Assembly: GCA_035546975.1 (NCBI GenBank)
Contig: DASZVS010000014.1
Span: 124,001-188,000, forward strand
Origin: JARIHC01 sp035546975
Lineage (GTDB): Bacteria > Patescibacteriota > Saccharimonadia > Saccharimonadales > UBA4665
Length of the DNA: 64,000 bases
Direction of reading: 5' to 3'
The notes beneath the pieces were generated by a model that made no database searches, was not told the origin of the DNA, and was given only the letters and a program-made list of their open reading frames with translations. This document shows, piece after piece, positions 51,728-59,798 of this stretch. Within the stretch, counting starts at the first letter, position 1. Every line of letters begins with the position of its first letter. The translations under genes and the position numbers were made by a program.

Positions 51728-52318
51728 TTAGCTTGGATTCGTATAATTCTCCAGCGTAATATGCAGAAAGTTAAAACAACCTTCCCCGTAGCGGTCGGGT
51801 AAGCCTGTCCTTGTCGTTCCGAACTCACTGACCCTTGCGTCGACCAAATCCATAAACCACCCAAGGCTTTCAGGCCTTAGATGATTAAGACGTTTTGCGT
51901 ATGAATCCAGCGAATCTCTCGCCCTTACTTCAGGAACAGTTTCATACTCTAGTGGCGGGTAGCGAAATTCTTCGGGTATCCAGTGAAGAAATTGGGGAAG
52001 CCGCGACAGGTCGCCATTTTCTGTAAAAAAACGTCGTGAGTATAATACCGTTAGCATATTCCATGACCTACCAGCGACTTTCCGGCTTAACTTCTCTGCA
52101 TCGGCTATCTCATAGAAAGAATCTTTCGTTAGGCGTGCGGACTCAGAACCCTCCACATCTTCGGCTTCAGAAACCAGCTCAGGAACTTCGTGGGGCTCAT
52201 CGCCTTTCGGAATCAACGCTACGCCTATACGGGACATTGTTTCCTCAACGCGCGACCACTGGCCAGGCAGAAGCTCGCCTGATAGTTCATAGGATCGTGC
52301 CTGTCTCAAATCATTCAC
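51728..52318 (-). CDS. Hypothetical protein (196 aa)
   Basis: Soluble acidic protein without membrane segments or recognised motifs. The frame extends to a TTG at 52336, but the likely start is GTG 52318, because TTGGCT, 17 nt, TATAGT form a promoter whose -10 box ends 9 nt before it. Stands alone between dnaE and the YtxH gene. Confidence 0.6.
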   Translation of the reverse strand: MNDLRQARSYELSGELLPGQWSRVEETMSRIGVALIPKGDEPHEVPELVSEAEDVEGSESARLTKDSFYEIADAEKLSRKVAGRSWNMLTVLYSRRFFTENGDLSRLPQFLHWIPEEFRYPPLEYETVPEVRARDSLDSYAKRLNHLRPESLGWFMDLVDARVSEFGTTRTGLPDRYGEGCFNFLHITLENYTNPS

Positions 52319-52375
52319 AATAAAGAGACTATACAAGGTATTTGAACTTCAGCCAAGTTCTCCCAAGCTCTCCGG

Positions 52376-52795
52376 CTATTTTTTCAGATACTTTCGAAGG
52401 TGGTCAAGCGCTCTATTGGCCTCTTTGATGGCGCGCTCGAGATCTTTGTCGTCGGCTTCGCCCTCATGAACGGCGCTGAGCATTTCACGGACTTTTTCTT
52501 TGCTGTCGCCAGCCTTGTCCGTTAGGTCATTCAGTTCGTCTTTGGCGCGGCCGCGCAGTTTATCGCCGCTTACTTTGGCCTGCGAAAGTGATTTGTCGAG
52601 TTCAGTGTGAAGTTTTTTCAACTCTTTTTCGGCCTCGGCCTGAGCTTTATTAGCGCTATCTTTGATGTCTTGGCGCGTTTCTTTACCGCTTTGCGGAGCC
52701 GTTAGAAGACCGGCTAAATAACCGATAGCCCCGGCTATGGCGCTGCCAATAGCCAAACGCCGCATATTCTTTTGCCGTTGCCGCCTCGTCATCAT
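52376..52795 (-). CDS. YtxH-like membrane-anchored coiled-coil protein
   Basis: 139 aa. Basic start, one hydrophobic helix (about residues 13-31, ending AGLLTAPQSGKETR as in YtxH), then a long Lys/Glu/Ala-rich coiled coil. YtxH proteins are general-stress-related envelope proteins. The start overlaps the stop of the preceding small membrane gene by one base (TAATG). Confidence 0.85.
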   Translation of the reverse strand: MMTRRQRQKNMRRLAIGSAIAGAIGYLAGLLTAPQSGKETRQDIKDSANKAQAEAEKELKKLHTELDKSLSQAKVSGDKLRGRAKDELNDLTDKAGDSKEKVREMLSAVHEGEADDKDLERAIKEANRALDHLRKYLKK

Positions 52796-53046
52796 TATTT
52801 CCGCCTCCCATTCACTATTTTGACAATGTTTCGAATGAGTTTGAAGAACGCAAGGCGCCCTTGGGTATCTCTGAGAACCTCCGCAGCCGACTCGACTGAG
52901 TCAACAACTTCTTCCGCCTTCATAACCATTTCCCGAAGAGCCTGAACGAGCCGCAATACGCCCGCCATAACGGCGATACAAAGCAAGAAAAAGACACTGA
53001 GTAACACGCACAGGATAATAATAAGAACTTGGTCGGTTGTAGTCAT
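52795..53046 (-). CDS. Small membrane protein upstream of ytxH (83 aa)
   Basis: One N-terminal transmembrane helix (about residues 6-32), then a helical tail with heptads (VQALREMVMKAEEVVDSVESAAEVL), similar in layout to DUF948/YtxG proteins that accompany YtxH. Translationally coupled to the YtxH gene. Promoter TTGCAA-16-TATACT ends 6 nt before the ATG. Confidence 0.75.
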   Translation of the reverse strand: MTTTDQVLIIILCVLLSVFFLLCIAVMAGVLRLVQALREMVMKAEEVVDSVESAAEVLRDTQGRLAFFKLIRNIVKIVNGRRK

Positions 53047-53052
53047 GGCTCT

Positions 53053-53080
53053 AGTATATAACGGTTATAGGCTATTGCAA
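53053..53080 (-). promoter_or_regulatory. Promoter of the ytxG/ytxH-like pair
   Basis: On the minus strand TTGCAA (53080-53075), 16-nt spacer, TATACT (53058-53053); 6 nt later the ATG at 53046. A clear case of promoter-to-start spacing that leaves no room for an untranslated leader. Confidence 0.75.
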
Positions 53081-53102
53081 GCTTCGGCCGGCTTACAACC
53101 CT

Positions 53103-53996
53103 TTAGCCTTGCAGCTTTTCGCGAAGATAGTCGCAAAGCTCGTGGCCGATATCATCCCGCTCCAGCGCAAAGTCAAAAACAGTTTTTAGATACTCCATCT
53201 TATTGCCGGTATCGTGGTATACACCGTCCTGGATTTCGCATCCGTAAATGTCATGCCCGTCCTGGATCATCTTCTGCATAGCAGGCTGGATCATGAATTC
53301 GCCTTCTTTGAGCGCAGCGAGCTCCTCGTGTAAATAAGGGAATATTGCCGGTTCTAATACATAGCCGCTGACGGTTGCTAAATCCGACGGCGCCTTGGCT
53401 GCCGAGCCAGGTTTTTCTATGATCGTGTCGACTTGGTATAGGCGATCGCCCACTTGCTTTCCGCCCACGTAGCCGTAGCGGCTATAATCTTCTTCACCGC
53501 TGCGCCGGATGCAGGTAAGCACAGAACCGCCCCGCTCATCGCGAGCAGCAAGCAACTGCTTAAAGCGGCTGGGCTTGGCACGGACAAAGTCGTCGGCAAA
53601 AGTATAAATAAACGGCTCGTTGCCGATTAAATGCTCAACATCCACCAGCGGGGAGGCGCTGCCATACGGGCCTTTTTGGCGTACATAGGCAAAGTTTGCC
53701 AGCGTTGATATTTCACGTATTTTCTCAAAGATCTCTTCTTTGCCGCCTTGCTTCAAGTTCGACCGAAGCTCCATGCTGGTATGGTCAAAATGGTCCTCAA
53801 TGGCACGCTTATGATAGCCGGTCACGATAACGACGTCCTCTATGCCGGCATCCACCAGCTCCTCAACGATATACTGAATAATCGGCTTATCGACGAGCGG
53901 CAACATCTCCTTGGGCATAGCCTTGGTAAACGGCAAAAAACGGGTACCAAAACCTGCTGCGGCTATAACTGCTTTTCGGACTTTCGGTTTGCTCAT
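53103..53996 (-). CDS. galU: UTP-glucose-1-phosphate uridylyltransferase
   Basis: Makes UDP-glucose from UTP and glucose-1-phosphate. 297 aa, normal length. The nucleotide-binding AAAGFGTRFLPFTKAMPKEM (about residues 10-29), the VDKPIIQYIVEE block and FAYVRQKGPYGSASPLVDVEH are typical. Supplies UDP-glucose for surface glycans. A TGGTACAAT extended -10 ends 7 nt before ATG 53996. Confidence 0.95.
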   Translation of the reverse strand: MSKPKVRKAVIAAAGFGTRFLPFTKAMPKEMLPLVDKPIIQYIVEELVDAGIEDVVIVTGYHKRAIEDHFDHTSMELRSNLKQGGKEEIFEKIREISTLANFAYVRQKGPYGSASPLVDVEHLIGNEPFIYTFADDFVRAKPSRFKQLLAARDERGGSVLTCIRRSGEEDYSRYGYVGGKQVGDRLYQVDTIIEKPGSAAKAPSDLATVSGYVLEPAIFPYLHEELAALKEGEFMIQPAMQKMIQDGHDIYGCEIQDGVYHDTGNKMEYLKTVFDFALERDDIGHELCDYLREKLQG

Positions 53997-54026
53997 GGCA
54001 TTGATTGTACCACGAGAACCTGCCTG

Positions 54027-54584
54027 TTACGGGTGGCTTTTCTGTAGTTTCTTCAGCTTTTCATAAGCCATTAAAACAGCCGCGGCATCCGTCAGTTTGC
54101 CGGCTTTAGCATTCTCTATAAGCTCGGCGATACTAATGAACCTGATCTCAACGCGCTCTCTTTCATCGAGGTGTTGGCCGGCCGCTGTCGGCGCACAGCC
54201 GAGCGCCAAAAAGTAATGCCAAGTCGCATTCATATAGGCGTCTTTACGCGCTTGGCCGAGATATTCTATGCTTGCCGGCTTATAGCCAGTTTCCTCTTCG
54301 AGCTCGCGAAGCGCCGCTTGCTGCGGCTCTTCATCACCTTCGCCAGTTCCGCCCGGTATCTCATCCATATACATTTCTGGGCCGGGACGGAATTGCCGGG
54401 CGACAATTACTTTATTATCTTCAGTCAGCGCGATAGTACCGGCGTGAAATACGCCCTCCTTATCATACGTATCAAAGCGCTGCTGGCTGCCATCGGGCAG
54501 CCGGAACGTTTTCGTGAGAATGGTCCGGAATTGCCCTGAAACTTTCGTGGTCGGTCCGATCCGCTTCCAGATAGGCTGATTCAT
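54027..54584 (-). CDS. NUDIX hydrolase, ADP-ribose pyrophosphatase-like
   Basis: 185 aa. The Nudix box is intact (G-x5-E-x7-REUxEExGU: GGTGEGDEEPQQAALRELEEETGY, written here as a pattern around residues 92-115), preceded by PGPEMYMDEIPGG as in ADP-ribose pyrophosphatases. Likely hydrolyses ADP-ribose or similar nucleoside diphosphate sugars. An extended -10 (TGCTACAAT) ends 10 nt before ATG 54584. Confidence 0.9.
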   Translation of the reverse strand: MNQPIWKRIGPTTKVSGQFRTILTKTFRLPDGSQQRFDTYDKEGVFHAGTIALTEDNKVIVARQFRPGPEMYMDEIPGGTGEGDEEPQQAALRELEEETGYKPASIEYLGQARKDAYMNATWHYFLALGCAPTAAGQHLDERERVEIRFISIAELIENAKAGKLTDAAAVLMAYEKLKKLQKSHP

Positions 54585-54620
54585 TGCTATGACGATTGTA
54601 GCACGCCGCCATAAATGCCG

Positions 54621-54648
54621 TTGCAGCCGGGCAGATTAAGAGTATAAT
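54621..54648 (+). promoter_or_regulatory. Promoter of the 54660 gene
   Basis: TTGCAG (54621-54626), 16-nt spacer, TATAAT (54643-54648). An in-frame GTG at 54651 lies 2 nt after the -10 box and cannot be in the transcript, so ATG 54660 is the start. Confidence 0.7.
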
Positions 54649-54659
54649 CAGTGCCAATT

Positions 54660-55448
54660 ATGCCCGAGCACGCAGCCTGGTTTTCAGCCCAGCCGGAAGT
54701 AATTCCAGAAGATGAACTCAGCATTGAAGGCTTTCAGTCGCGGTGGGGCAATGCACTAGGATTTAGCGGTGAACTTTTTGAACGGCTCTGGAATCGTGCG
54801 GCACAGTTCTACCCCGAAACTTCTGGACATGATTTTTCCCATGCGGCAGAAACGGCTTGGCGCGCTAATTTAATCGTTGATTTCAGCGAGGCGAACGGCA
54901 CTACGATGAACCGGAAACTTGTGACAGGTATGTCGTTTTTCCACGATGCATGCTCGCATTCCGATCCCCGGCGGGCCGGTTTCGCCACCAAGGAGGCCCG
55001 CGCCGGATTTGTTTTTTTCAAAAATGCCCCGCTTCTTGGCTTTACCTACCCGGAAGCGATTCGCGGGCAGCGCGGCATCGAAACTACGAACCCGTATGTG
55101 CGTCCATCGAGAAACGAAGATGTAGCTTTAAATTTGGCCGACTTATATAACGTCGGTGCAAATTATGAACGGGTCATGGTACCGCGGACTGAAGAGTTTG
55201 CCGAAGAGGCAGCCGAGCGCTACGGCGATAAATTTGATTTTGCACGATTTACCGCCGATAGCATCCGGCTAGTGCTTAATCTCACGAGCCTTGACCGGCT
55301 CAGCGGGCCGTTTCAGATCCCCGAATGGCAAGCCCTGGTAGATACGAACCTGCGTTCCTGGGCCGCAAATGCCGCGGAGGCTGCAGGCACTTCTTTTCAA
55401 AATTATGTGCGAGGCTTGGGAGGCGTAGCCGCCGCCCGGCTTTTATAA
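54660..55448 (+). CDS. HD-domain-like hydrolase, putative (262 aa)
   Basis: Helical soluble protein. GHDFSHAAETAWRA (about residue 51) and MSFFHDACSH (about 94) give an H...HD pattern of metal-dependent HD phosphohydrolases, and ADLYNVG (about 160) may give the last Asp. Family assignment rests on this pattern only. The 3' end overlaps gatB by 6 nt (convergent). Confidence 0.55.
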   Translation: MPEHAAWFSAQPEVIPEDELSIEGFQSRWGNALGFSGELFERLWNRAAQFYPETSGHDFSHAAETAWRANLIVDFSEANGTTMNRKLVTGMSFFHDACSHSDPRRAGFATKEARAGFVFFKNAPLLGFTYPEAIRGQRGIETTNPYVRPSRNEDVALNLADLYNVGANYERVMVPRTEEFAEEAAERYGDKFDFARFTADSIRLVLNLTSLDRLSGPFQIPEWQALVDTNLRSWAANAAEAAGTSFQNYVRGLGGVAAARLL

Positions 55449-56897
55449 ACCGAGTTGTTTTTTAATAAGATCTTGGGCAAGGCTCGGATTGGCTTTGCCT
55501 TTGGATGCTTTCATAACCTGGCCGACTAAGAAGCCGATTGCCTTCATTTCGCCGTTTTTTACATCTTCGGCAGCTTTTTGATTCTCATTAAGTACTTGTT
55601 CGACAATCTTGGCGATTTCCCCTTCATCTGAGACTTGAAGAAGGTTTTTTGCTTCAGCGATTTTTTCGGGATCGCCGCCTGTTTTAAGCATCTCTCCCAA
55701 TACTTGCTTTGCCGCTGTTGAGCTTAATTTATTATCCGACACCATCTGCGACAGCTTGATTAATTTTTCGTCACTGGGCTTTAAATCGTTTCCAATGTTT
55801 ACCTCAAGGTTTTCCGGCTCTTCGGTTTGCGGCTGCATCATCCAAAAAGCAACCCGTCGTGCATGTTCAGGATTACTCGCATCTAGAACACGTGATACCA
55901 GTCTCGCAGTTTCTGGCACAGCTATAATGTCCTCGATGACCTTGGCTTCGATACCTATCTCTCCAAATTCTTGCCGATAATCACTAGGTAGTTTCGGTAT
56001 TTCGCCCTTGATCTTTTCGATGTATTCGTCGTCGAGCACGATCGGCGGCAAATCAGGATCGGGCATGTAGCGGTAATCGTCGGCGTTTTCCTTAGTCCGC
56101 TGGGTGAACGTCTTTTGTTTGGCATCATCCCAACCGCGCGTTTCCTGGACGATCTTTCCGCCTTTTTCCAGGAGTTCAATCTGGCGGTCGATCTCATATT
56201 CAATGGTTTTTTCAACCGCGCGGAAGCTATTGAGGTTTTTCGTTTCGGTGCGCGTACCGAGTTCATCCGTTTTGCTGACGCTAACATTCACGTCAAAGCG
56301 CATATTGCCGTAATACAAATTGGCATCGGACACATCGGCGTACCGCATGCGCAGGTACAACTCATGGGCATACGCTTTTGCCTCGGCGGCGGAATGCATA
56401 TCTGGCTCGCTAACGATTTCAAGCAGCGGCGTGCCGGCCCGGTTTAAATCGACTAGGCTATAATCTTCGCCCGGGTGATGAACGCTTTTGCCCGCATCGG
56501 CTTCCATATGGGCGCGCGTAATGCCGATAGTTTTTTTCTCGCCTTCAACTTCTATCTCCACGCTGCCGCCCAGAATGATCGGCTCATCGTACTGCGTAAT
56601 CTGGTAACCCATTGGCAAATCAGGGTAAAAGTAGTGCTTGCGGTCAAATTTACTAAACTTTTGTGGCTTGGATCCAAGCGCAAAAGCAGCGCGGGAGGCT
56701 AGATGTATCGCTTCCTTATTCAGGACCGGAAGCGCGCCGGGCAGACCGAAATCAATATGATTCACGAGCGTATTCGGCGGCGCTTCGCGGGCATCATTAT
56801 CGACAGCGGAAAAAAGCTTGGTCTTCGTTTTGAGCTGCACGTGGCATTCAATACCAATGGTGGCCGTGTATTGAGACCGCGTTTCTTCGCCGATCAC
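55443..56897 (-). CDS. gatB: Asp/Glu-tRNA amidotransferase subunit B
   Basis: 484 aa, normal length. Subunit that binds the misacylated tRNA. IGIECHVQLKTKTKLF (about residue 14), the FDRKHYFYPDLPMGYQITQ block, and the C-terminal YqeY-like domain (ends SLAQDLIKKQLGL) are present. Together with GatA and GatC converts Glu-tRNA-Gln and/or Asp-tRNA-Asn to the correct forms. Its start overlaps the stop of the small gene upstream by 4 nt. Confidence 0.97.
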   Translation of the reverse strand: MIGEETRSQYTATIGIECHVQLKTKTKLFSAVDNDAREAPPNTLVNHIDFGLPGALPVLNKEAIHLASRAAFALGSKPQKFSKFDRKHYFYPDLPMGYQITQYDEPIILGGSVEIEVEGEKKTIGITRAHMEADAGKSVHHPGEDYSLVDLNRAGTPLLEIVSEPDMHSAAEAKAYAHELYLRMRYADVSDANLYYGNMRFDVNVSVSKTDELGTRTETKNLNSFRAVEKTIEYEIDRQIELLEKGGKIVQETRGWDDAKQKTFTQRTKENADDYRYMPDPDLPPIVLDDEYIEKIKGEIPKLPSDYRQEFGEIGIEAKVIEDIIAVPETARLVSRVLDASNPEHARRVAFWMMQPQTEEPENLEVNIGNDLKPSDEKLIKLSQMVSDNKLSSTAAKQVLGEMLKTGGDPEKIAEAKNLLQVSDEGEIAKIVEQVLNENQKAAEDVKNGEMKAIGFLVGQVMKASKGKANPSLAQDLIKKQLGL

Positions 56898-57253
56898 TGT
56901 TCTAATGCCCCCAGGTCGCGCAATGCTTGCCGGAAACCAGCCAGCGCCGTTACGATATCTCTTTTCTTCAGCGTGCGGACATCGATATCCTCTTCGGACA
57001 TTTTCTTGCGTAATTTGTGGCCGACCCAGACAGATTCGTTGTCTGTAAGGTGGTGCTGGGCAGCTACTAGGCGTTCGCCTGTAGTCTTGCCTTTGAAGCC
57101 GGCGCGCTTAAGCGCGTCGCACAAGAGATCATCTGCCTCGATAATGGCGTGCGGCCAGGTTTTGCGGCTGGCACAATGCTTCTGCAAATCCTTCCAGCGG
57201 GCGGTATATGCATCAACCTTCATTTTGCGCTTGCGGCGTGGCAAAAATTTCAT
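56894..57253 (-). CDS. Small basic protein inserted in the gat operon (119 aa)
   Basis: Not recognised as a Gat subunit. Starts at ATG 57253, which overlaps the gatA stop by 4 nt (ATGA), and its own stop overlaps gatB by 4 nt. Very basic N-terminus (KFLPRRKRKMK), then helical, with TARWKDLQKHCASRKTWPHAII and LVAAQHHLTDNESVW. The tight coupling on both sides suggests that it works with GatCAB or on its tRNA, but no domain is known to me. Confidence 0.75.
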   Translation of the reverse strand: MKFLPRRKRKMKVDAYTARWKDLQKHCASRKTWPHAIIEADDLLCDALKRAGFKGKTTGERLVAAQHHLTDNESVWVGHKLRKKMSEEDIDVRTLKKRDIVTALAGFRQALRDLGALEQ

Positions 57254-58680
57254 GCCAGTACCTCCTCGGCGCATTGAGCCAATGCCAAAAGCTCCCGGTC
57301 TTTCCGCTGCGGCGCCATTAGCTGAACACCTACGGGCAGGCCGTCGACATCACCAGCCGGCAGGCTAATTGCTGCATTGCCGATTAAATTTACCGCCACG
57401 GTCATAATATCGCTCAGATACATCTTGAGCGGGTCATTTACATTTTCGCCTATCTTAAAGGCGACTGTCGGTGCAACCGGTCCGATTAAGAAATCGACCT
57501 GTTCAAAAGCTTTTTGGGATTCTTCGATCAGCTTAGTCCGCACGGTCTGGGCACGCTTGTAATAGGCGTCGTAATAACCGCTGCTCAGCACATAGGTGCC
57601 GATCATGATACGGCGCTTGGCTTCTTTGCCGAAGCCGCGGCCGCGGGAGCCCATGTAACTTTCATCGAGATCTTTGGCCTCTTTGTAGCTATAACCATAC
57701 CGCTGGCCGTCATAACGGCTTAAGTTACTGCTGACTTCGGCCGGGCAAAGAATGTAATAAACGGCCAGTGCCATATCGAGCGATGGCATGCTAATTTCGG
57801 TTATTTCAGCGCCGCCAGCCTCGAGCTTTTTTACGGTTGCATTGATAATTTTCAGGATTTCCGGATCCAGGCCTTCGCCCATATGCTCGCGGATAACGCC
57901 GATTTTCTTGCCTTTTAAGGAGCCGCTCGGCTCAACATAACCTTCGGGGTCGCGGTCGATCGTGGTGCTATCAAGTTCGTCTTTGCCGGCCATAACATCC
58001 AGCACCAGCGCCGCGTCTTCGACCGTCCTCGCGAGCGGGCCGATCACATCCAAACTTGAACCCATTGCCACCACACCGCTGCGCGAAACTAAGCCATACG
58101 TCGGTTTATAGCCGACGCAGCCCGTAAAGCTTGCCGGTTGGCGGATTGAGCCGCCCGTATCGGTGCCAAGCGCAAACGGAGCCATATCGAGCACGACGGC
58201 TGCGGCCGATCCGCCGGAACTGCCGCCCGGCACACGGGTTTTATCGTGCGGGTTCTTGGTGGTAAAGAAATCGCTGTTTTCGGTGGAAGTTCCATGCGCG
58301 AAAGCATCGAGGTTTGCCTTGGCCACGCAAATTGCCCCCTCCGCCTCGAGCTTTTCGATAGCTGTCGCCTGGTACGGAGCCTCAAAGCCGCGCAAAATAT
58401 TGCTGGCTGCCGTCGTTTCAGCGCCGAAAACCAGAAAGTTATCTTTGGCTATAAACGGAACGCCGGCGAGCCGGCCTACTTTTTCGCCTTTCGCCACGAG
58501 ATCATCGATTTCCCGGGCCCGCTTGCGAGCGCGCTCTTCGGTTGTAGCGATAATCGCGTCGTATTCTTTTTTATCGGCGATCGTTTTGAGCGATTGTTCA
58601 ACCAGGTCAATAGCCTTGGTATTACCAGCTTGCACACTGGCAGCGAGCTCCGTGACCGGCAACCACTGCGACGCAGCCAT
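57250..58680 (-). CDS. gatA: Asp/Glu-tRNA amidotransferase subunit A
   Basis: Glutaminase/amidase subunit, 476 aa. The amidase signature with the catalytic Ser-cisSer-Lys triad is intact: AKDNF (Lys), GGSSGGSAAAV and TDTGGSIRQPASFTG (Ser pair). Its ATG overlaps the gatC stop by one base (TAATG). Presence of GatCAB predicts that GlnRS and/or AsnRS is absent from the genome. Confidence 0.97.
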   Translation of the reverse strand: MAASQWLPVTELAASVQAGNTKAIDLVEQSLKTIADKKEYDAIIATTEERARKRAREIDDLVAKGEKVGRLAGVPFIAKDNFLVFGAETTAASNILRGFEAPYQATAIEKLEAEGAICVAKANLDAFAHGTSTENSDFFTTKNPHDKTRVPGGSSGGSAAAVVLDMAPFALGTDTGGSIRQPASFTGCVGYKPTYGLVSRSGVVAMGSSLDVIGPLARTVEDAALVLDVMAGKDELDSTTIDRDPEGYVEPSGSLKGKKIGVIREHMGEGLDPEILKIINATVKKLEAGGAEITEISMPSLDMALAVYYILCPAEVSSNLSRYDGQRYGYSYKEAKDLDESYMGSRGRGFGKEAKRRIMIGTYVLSSGYYDAYYKRAQTVRTKLIEESQKAFEQVDFLIGPVAPTVAFKIGENVNDPLKMYLSDIMTVAVNLIGNAAISLPAGDVDGLPVGVQLMAPQRKDRELLALAQCAEEVLA

Positions 58681-58973
58681 TATCCGATCATCCGTTTCAC
58701 TTTTATCTGGTTATCTTTAACTGCCGGCACATTTTCCAGCAATTTCTCGGCTTTGTAGCCATAATCTTTAGTCTCATCGGAACGGGTTACATTTGTAAGC
58801 CCGGTGACTTGGTTAGTCGGCTCGAGCCCACCGATGTCAACTGATTGCAGCTGCTCGACGTATTGCAAAATCTCAGATAATTCGCCCTGAAACTCTTCAA
58901 TTTCTTCATCACTAAGTTCAAGGCGCGCTAATCGAGCCAATTTTAAGACATCTTCCCGGGTCAGTTTTGCCAT
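58680..58973 (-). CDS. gatC: Asp/Glu-tRNA amidotransferase subunit C
   Basis: 97 aa from ATG 58973, typical of GatC (about 95). LTREDVLKLARLARLELSDEE...EFQGELSEILQYVEQL and VTRSDE are family patterns. GGAGG lies 5 nt before the ATG. An upstream in-frame ATG at 58985 overlaps the extended -10 box TGGTACAAT and is rejected. First gene of gatC-gatA-small gene-gatB. Confidence 0.95.
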   Translation of the reverse strand: MAKLTREDVLKLARLARLELSDEEIEEFQGELSEILQYVEQLQSVDIGGLEPTNQVTGLTNVTRSDETKDYGYKAEKLLENVPAVKDNQIKVKRMIG

Positions 58974-59036
58974 GATTCCTCCCATTGTACCAAAGTTACG
59001 TACAATAAATGAAGCGTGTTTTTCCTCTGTTGGTAT

Positions 59037-59678
59037 TTAGATTTTCCAAGGGAGGTTTGCGACGTCGTCAAGCAAAACGCGCATCTCCAAAGATGTATCT
59101 CGTATAAAGGCGTAATTAAAATGAGGATCGAATTGCTCGCGGTAAGTTGGGTCTTCCTGCTTGTCGCTGCTACTTCCCTGGGCGACATAACAAAGCCCCT
59201 CCACCACTGGATAATTAAAGCGCGGTGTACGGCCGCTGCCGCGGATACCCATATCGCCGAGCCACGCCAGGGCGTGCCGTACGACCGTTAGCGTATTGAG
59301 CTCGGAGCCATTACGGGGATATAAAACTATGCGCGGAAGGTTGTCATATTGTTCATCCGTACCGCCGAACCATACTTTTGCCTCGTGCAATGACTCTCTA
59401 AATAAAGAATGTCCGCGGGCCCGGCGAACAGCAGCCGTAAAAGCTGGGATAAGCTGGTCGTCTTCCGGATTAAGATGCACCTTGAAATCCGAAGGCTGAT
59501 CTTCATAGCCGCCTATCGCTGCCAAACGGGAGCTCTCCGAAGCGCCCACCTGGTGGTCGGATGCGGTAAAGTAAGCCATGTAAGCACCTTGGCCCCTGGC
59601 CAGCGCGATGCCGTCTTGCTGCGCTGCGCCCAGAAGAGCACTGAATTGCTCGCGGTTTGACCCTATTTCTTGTGTCAT
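59037..59678 (-). CDS. Hypothetical protein (213 aa)
   Basis: Not recognised. Soluble, mixed alpha/beta, no signal or membrane segment. The frame extends to 59714, but ATG 59678 is preferred because TATAAT ends 7 nt before it. Alone between gatC and the divergent 59799 gene. Confidence 0.65.
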   Translation of the reverse strand: MTQEIGSNREQFSALLGAAQQDGIALARGQGAYMAYFTASDHQVGASESSRLAAIGGYEDQPSDFKVHLNPEDDQLIPAFTAAVRRARGHSLFRESLHEAKVWFGGTDEQYDNLPRIVLYPRNGSELNTLTVVRHALAWLGDMGIRGSGRTPRFNYPVVEGLCYVAQGSSSDKQEDPTYREQFDPHFNYAFIRDTSLEMRVLLDDVANLPWKI

Positions 59679-59798
59679 AAAATTTATTATAAAACTAAAA
59701 CTTAGATATAGCAATTTAGCGGCGCGCGTATCCCCTTTACAAACCCTAACCAGAAGCAGTACGATGTATGTAAGAAATCTTACAATAGAGATATATCA

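Noticed and set aside
58974..58985. Upstream ATG for gatC
   Set aside because: It overlaps the TACAAT box of an extended -10; ATG 58973 has GGAGG 5 nt upstream.
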